This document shows, in pieces, positions 60,379 to 64,000 of a stretch of DNA of 64,000 bases. How positions within the stretch are numbered: the stretch's first letter is position 1; each line of letters starts with the position of its first letter. The DNA is from Ktedonobacteria bacterium brp13 (GTDB lineage: Bacteria > Chloroflexota > Ktedonobacteria > Ktedonobacterales > Ktedonobacteraceae), in NCBI GenBank assembly GCA_015099395.1, contig AP024096.1, forward strand, positions 6,117,485 through 6,181,484, read 5' to 3'. The position numbers were made by a program, and so were the translations under genes. A model generated the notes under the pieces. That model ran no database searches and had not been told where the DNA came from. It saw only the letters and a program-made list of their open reading frames with translations.

Positions 60379-60405
60379 TTACACGTGTTACACGTGTTAT
60401 ACGTG
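60379..60405. repeat. three tandem 9-bp repeats with a palindromic core
   Basis: TTACACGTG (60379-60387), TTACACGTG (60388-60396) and TTATACGTG (60397-60405) follow each other, each containing the palindrome CACGTG or a near copy. They lie between the hydrolase stop and the shared terminator. Confidence 0.85.
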
Positions 60406-60417
60406 CCAAAACGCGAA

Positions 60418-60456
60418 GAGAGAAGGACACTATTAAAGTGCCTTCTCTCTTTTTTG
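60418..60456. terminator. strong rho-independent terminator
   Basis: GAGAGAAGG-ACACT and AAGTG-CCTTCTCTC form a 14-bp stem around ATTA, followed by TTTTTTG. It ends the hydrolase gene and lies past the end of the convergent SPFH gene. Confidence 0.9.
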
Positions 60457-60488
60457 TCTCTACGTATTATGCATCAACCTGAGCCTGT

Positions 60489-62336
60489 CTAGCCGCCAGA
60501 GGTCAGGTTTTCGTTGCCTGGTTTACGGGGTAGCCAATCGGGCTGTGTCGGTTCGTGATAGACTTCACTTAAATAGTCTTCGTCGTATTTGCGGGCCTGC
60601 TCAAACAGGTTTTGTGCAGCGCGTGCTGGATCGAAGCTCACCTTCTGGCTGGCAGCTGGATCTCTGGCGACGGCATCGAACTCTGAAGCAATACGGCGTA
60701 TCGTCTCAGGATCGGTAATCTTACCGGCCTGGACCGCCTTGTAAGCGTTGATGAGCACATCTTCGTTGATTCTGCCTGATTCGTTCATTGCACCTCCATT
60801 GGCAGATGCTGCTGCCTTCGGTGTCGCGACTGGCGTTGGTGCCGCGTGAGGAGCTTGAGCCTTTTTAGGAGCTTGCGGCTGAACCGCCCTGGGGGCCTGG
60901 GCTTTTTTTGCAGCTTGCGGAGCTCTGGATACTCTTAACGCGGGAGCTGTCTGCGCGACTAATGCTGCTACTGCCTTGATCTTGCTACTAATCTGCATCG
61001 GGGCTGTCTGCTCTTTGGGTGTGACCCTGGCCTGATTGGATTGATCTTGTTGAGTTGGGATAATGGTCTGTGCTGGCATAATCGCTGAACCATGAGGGAG
61101 TAGTTCAATATCGCGCATACTGATCCAATTGACCTGTACTCCCCAGGTTGCTACTCGCTCACTCATCAGTTGTAGTACATGCTTATTGATCTGGTCGCGC
61201 CTTTGGAAGCCACTAATAAAGTCATCTTCACCTGGTTGCTGTTGCTGCTGAGCGGTTTGCGGCCAGATTAAGAAGTCGCCTGGCGTAAAGGTCGCCGCCG
61301 CCTCTTGCAGCGTTGTCTGGAAGAGGGCCTGGAGACTCTGCTCCCAGTTTTGTACCCTGCTGACTGCGAAGTATGCGTCTTCCTGCAATAACTGATAGGA
61401 GATGATGGCCCGCAGCCGTACGTCGTCTTCTCGGGAGAGCTGTACGATCTGGACCGGGCTGATCCACTGGACCTCTTCCGTGCTGAGTCGCGTGTATATC
61501 TTTTCCCAGGGCAGCAAGATATTAAAGCCAGGGTAGAGTGTGCGCGTATATTTTTCGCCGCTATAGACTATATCCACGCACCCATCAGGGACAGGGCACA
61601 ACGCTCTGCGTGCCAGCACGACTCCCAGTATCAGGAATACGATCAATAGTAGTACGCTGGGCACTAATCCGTACACCGCTAAACATGAGATAAGTACAAA
61701 GAGCGCGAGTCCGCCGATTGTACTCAGCGCCCCGAGTCCTGCATCCTCTCCGGCATAATAGACGGCTACTCCCTGTGCAATCGTGACCGCCAGCAGCACA
61801 ATCAAGAGTGGCCAGAAACTGTTTGGTGGCAGGGCTGCCTGGCTGGCTGCTACTCGTGGCAGTATAAAGAGACAGCTAAGGCCTGCTAAGAGCAGGGGGA
61901 TAACAATAAGCGCAGCGTACTGACTAAGGTTTCCTAGAAATTCACGTGGGGTAGTGGCTGGCTCAACCGGTTCTATTGGCTCATCCTCCACAGAATCGAC
62001 AGGTGGGTCAATGGGTGCTGGTGCGTGGAAACCCTGTTGCGGTTGCTGTCGAGAGGAGCGTTGATAAGGCTGCTGAGACACGTATGCATTGTACTCATCG
62101 TAAGAGTCATATGCATTAGACGGCTCAGGGGCTTGATAAGACTGCTGTTGGTAGTAACCGTTGTTGTTGATCAATCCAGAAAAAGCTGCCGTGCTCTGTT
62201 GCTGTCCAGAGCGCGACGGACTATCCTCTTCATCAACCGCTGGCACATAGTCTGGTGGCTGAGTCCAGGGGGCGTTTACTTCTGGAGTGCCTGTCTGTTC
62301 TTGCCCGCTGCCTGGTTCCTTCCCGTCCGACGACAT
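60489..62336 (-). CDS. SPFH/band 7 domain membrane protein
   Basis: A 615-residue protein. N-terminal ~125 residues are Gln/Tyr/Ser-rich and disordered; four hydrophobic helices follow (about 137-160, 170-190, 200-235 and up to 250). The band-7 domain (about 255-430) starts CVDIVYSGEKYTRTLYPGFNILLPWEKI and ends with WGVQVNWISMRDIELLPH. A ~130-residue Ala/Pro/Lys/Gln-rich linker (AAQAPKKAQAP repeats) and an acidic C-terminal helix complete it. SPFH proteins build membrane microdomains (flotillin-like). The multi-helix N-terminus is unusual: most flotillins have one or two. I start at ATG 62336 (GAGGAAAGG upstream); a GTG at 62345 is possible. Confidence 0.88.
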   Translation of the reverse strand: MSSDGKEPGSGQEQTGTPEVNAPWTQPPDYVPAVDEEDSPSRSGQQQSTAAFSGLINNNGYYQQQSYQAPEPSNAYDSYDEYNAYVSQQPYQRSSRQQPQQGFHAPAPIDPPVDSVEDEPIEPVEPATTPREFLGNLSQYAALIVIPLLLAGLSCLFILPRVAASQAALPPNSFWPLLIVLLAVTIAQGVAVYYAGEDAGLGALSTIGGLALFVLISCLAVYGLVPSVLLLIVFLILGVVLARRALCPVPDGCVDIVYSGEKYTRTLYPGFNILLPWEKIYTRLSTEEVQWISPVQIVQLSREDDVRLRAIISYQLLQEDAYFAVSRVQNWEQSLQALFQTTLQEAAATFTPGDFLIWPQTAQQQQQPGEDDFISGFQRRDQINKHVLQLMSERVATWGVQVNWISMRDIELLPHGSAIMPAQTIIPTQQDQSNQARVTPKEQTAPMQISSKIKAVAALVAQTAPALRVSRAPQAAKKAQAPRAVQPQAPKKAQAPHAAPTPVATPKAAASANGGAMNESGRINEDVLINAYKAVQAGKITDPETIRRIASEFDAVARDPAASQKVSFDPARAAQNLFEQARKYDEDYLSEVYHEPTQPDWLPRKPGNENLTSGG

Positions 62337-62458
62337 GGAATACACACCTTTCCTCTCATCTCTGCAACCAAAGTGTCCTGAATGTCGGTTTCGTTACTGT
62401 AGACGCACGTCCGAAAATAATGAATAGTCTATATCTTTAGTGTACACCGGAAAAAAGA

Positions 62459-63427
62459 TCAGGATTTTTTCTTGACGCCACAACTGCCACAGCCGCCGCC
62501 AGTGCCGCATGAGCCACCACCACCGCTGCTACAACTGCCGCAACCGCCGCCAGTGCCGCATGAACCGCCACTACCGCAACCACCACTACCACACCCGCCT
62601 TTACGTGGCTTCTCCATCTCGACAGGCGCATGGATCGTCGCACCGCTTTCAAGCATGACTTCAACCGAGTTTTGTGGGACATTGACAGAAACGACTTTGC
62701 CACGACCACTGGGAGTATCAAAAAAGGTACCGATCTGGGGCATCTGTCTTTTGGCCTGGATATAGTTATCGTTTTCGTAGGATAGGCAGCACATTAAACG
62801 TCCGCAGACGCCAGAAATTTTTGAGGGGTTAAGAGGGAGTCCCTGTTCTTTGGCCATCTTGATTGAGACGATACCAAAGTCGGTAATCCATGAGCTACAA
62901 CACAGCGTCTTGCCGCACGGGCCAACGCCACCTTGCAACTTGGCCTGATCGCGCGCGCCTATCTGGCGCAGTTCGATACGCGTGCGAAAGGTAGCCGCGA
63001 GATCGCGGACCAGAGCACGAAAATCGACGCGCTCATCGGCGGTAAAGTAGAATGTCAGGCGACTGCCATCGAACGTATATTCAGCCTCAACAAGCTTCAT
63101 TGGTAGGCTGTGTTGTACAACACGCTCATGACAGCGGACCAGGGCATCTTTCTCTTTACTTTTGTATGAGAGCATCATACGCAATTCGTCTTCGGTGGCC
63201 AGGTGCAGAACGGGTTTGAGTGGATCAGTAAGATCGCCGGGGACTATCTTTTTATAGGCGATCACAATACGTCCAGCCTCGACTCCGCGTGCTGTTTCAA
63301 CAATGACATACTGTCCGTTGGTAAAGGTCTGCCCCTGGGGATCGAAATAATAGATTCGACCAGCAGGACGAAAGCGAATGCCAACTACAATGACGGTTTG
63401 TTCTGAACTTGTTGCCAGCGACATCAT
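62459..63427 (-). CDS. ricT: PSP1/RicT (YaaT) family protein with Cys/Gly-rich tail
   Basis: A 322-residue RicT-like protein. The PSP1 domain (about 12-270) has YYFDPQGQ, GVEAGRIV near 49, DFRALVRDLA near 136, and the two cysteine groups CGKTLCCSSW near 175 and CGRLMCC near 212 that hold [4Fe-4S] clusters in RicAFT. The last ~40 residues are almost only Gly, Cys and Ser in GCGSGG and CGTGGGC repeats, with 12 Cys, then KKKS. In Bacillus the Ric complex controls RNase Y specificity, competence and sporulation. The tail is not part of the usual family. RicA and RicF partners are not in the window. Start ATG 63427 or 63424. Confidence 0.9.
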   Translation of the reverse strand: MMSLATSSEQTVIVVGIRFRPAGRIYYFDPQGQTFTNGQYVIVETARGVEAGRIVIAYKKIVPGDLTDPLKPVLHLATEDELRMMLSYKSKEKDALVRCHERVVQHSLPMKLVEAEYTFDGSRLTFYFTADERVDFRALVRDLAATFRTRIELRQIGARDQAKLQGGVGPCGKTLCCSSWITDFGIVSIKMAKEQGLPLNPSKISGVCGRLMCCLSYENDNYIQAKRQMPQIGTFFDTPSGRGKVVSVNVPQNSVEVMLESGATIHAPVEMEKPRKGGCGSGGCGSGGSCGTGGGCGSCSSGGGGSCGTGGGCGSCGVKKKS

Positions 63428-63516
63428 TACTCAATCTTTACTAGTAGTATCTTTGTATGCAAGCCATGAAGGAGTACAGGGATGCAGCTACACTGCTACA
63501 TCCACCCTGCTCCTCA

Positions 63517-64000
63517 TTACATCTCGTTGGTGAGAAGGATGGCTTCCGCAACTTCACGCATCGACTTGCGGTTGTTCATACTGGCCTTCTGGATCTTACG
63601 GAAGGCTTCCTGTTCGGAGAGGCCCTGCTTTTCCATCAGGAGACCTTTGGCGCGCTCAACAACCTTGCGGGTCTCAAGCTTCTCGGAAAGGGTGCGGTTC
63701 TCTTCTTCAATCGCGCGATACTCGCTATAACGAGCGAGTGTCACCTCGATAGCGGGTGTGACTTCGCTTTCCCTGAGTGGTTTGACGATATAGTTGACCA
63801 CGCCTGCTTCTTTAGCGCGTTCCACTAACTGTTGGTCTCCGAAGGCAGTGAGCAACAACACCGGTGCGATCTTCTCTTGTGTCAGCGTCTCGGCGGCGGC
63901 GATGCCGTCCATATCTGGCATACGAATGTCCATAATAATGAGATCAGGTCGGAGTTCCCGAGCCAGATTGACGGCACTCTGTCCGTCACCGGCCTCTCCA
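63517..64000 (-). CDS. ANTAR-domain response regulator (partial at the window end)
   Basis: The reading frame is open from 64000 down to the stop at 63517, so the 5' end is missing. The visible receiver contains LRPDLIMDIRMPDMDG (phosphoacceptor Asp in the first D-I after LIM), LLTAF and YIVKPLRESE, followed by a coiled-coil linker EENRTLSEKLETRKVVERAKGLLMEK and an ANTAR domain ending MNNRKSMREVAEAILL. ANTAR regulators bind paired RNA hairpins to prevent termination (AmiR/NasR/EutV type). No ANTAR hairpin pair is seen here. It lies about 90 bp upstream of ricT on the same strand, so the two may be co-transcribed. Confidence 0.93.
   Translation of the reverse strand, partial: GEAGDGQSAVNLARELRPDLIIMDIRMPDMDGIAAAETLTQEKIAPVLLLTAFGDQQLVERAKEAGVVNYIVKPLRESEVTPAIEVTLARYSEYRAIEEENRTLSEKLETRKVVERAKGLLMEKQGLSEQEAFRKIQKASMNNRKSMREVAEAILLTNEM

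Noticed and set aside
62465..62600. CRISPR-like repetitive DNA
   Set aside because: The repetition encodes the Cys/Gly tail of RicT, with no unique spacers.

Overview
The window (about 50% GC, densely coded, few gaps) looks like chromosomal DNA of a Chloroflexota bacterium, most likely of the class Ktedonobacteria. This is inferred from the gene set: a RicT/PSP1 protein, a zinc-ribbon Ser/Thr kinase with WD40 repeats, scattered MoxR/DUF58/DUF4129 genes, a CarH-like B12 regulator, monoderm-style secreted proteins, and a large structured-RNA repeat resembling the HEARO/omega-RNA type known to be abundant in Ktedonobacter. I see no tRNA, rRNA, CRISPR array, prophage or transposase gene.

Layout. 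0-9 kb: start of a secreted protein, an M20 peptidase, a mutL-priA repair/restart operon, an alpha/beta hydrolase and a PPOX flavin/F420-type protein. 9-16.5 kb: an EamA transporter with a second, isolated copy of its 3' end 1.25 kb downstream, a MOSC protein, a membrane sensor-domain protein, rarA, an extended Pcm-like methyltransferase and a split chromate transporter. 16.5-24 kb: polX, rplY, a GT4 glycosyltransferase, a beta-propeller protein, a HAD hydrolase and a MazG-like protein. 24-31 kb: a KGG-repeat protein, plsX plus a response regulator, dnaN-recF and a DUF4129 membrane protein. 31-36 kb: a sugar ABC importer (binding protein and two permeases, no ATPase), a cluster of three DnaA boxes and sodA. 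37-41 kb: a response regulator, then a HerA-type ATPase operon preceded by a structured-RNA repeat. 41-53 kb: rplU-rpmA, an aldose epimerase, a CarH-like B12 photoreceptor candidate, the kinase-WD40 protein, an acyl-CoA dehydrogenase, a two-domain MazG and citrate synthase. 52-64 kb: a small HTH protein, DUF58-MoxR, a GT9 glycosyltransferase, a catalytically degenerate alpha/beta hydrolase, an SPFH protein, ricT with a Cys/Gly tail, and an ANTAR response regulator cut by the window end.

Most unusual signals. A ~447-bp repeat occurs twice in opposite orientation (23763-24210 and 37569-38015). The copies show compensatory base-pair changes in at least one stem and wobble-compatible changes in another, so the repeat encodes a structured RNA read toward a Shine-Dalgarno and ATG at its own end. 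In both places that ATG opens a different host gene. A second family is a ~75-bp REP-like palindromic element in three intergenic copies (26949, 35801, 57368). DNA replication and repair genes are frequent (mutL, priA, rarA, polX, dnaN, recF, herA) but are dispersed, and no dnaA is present.
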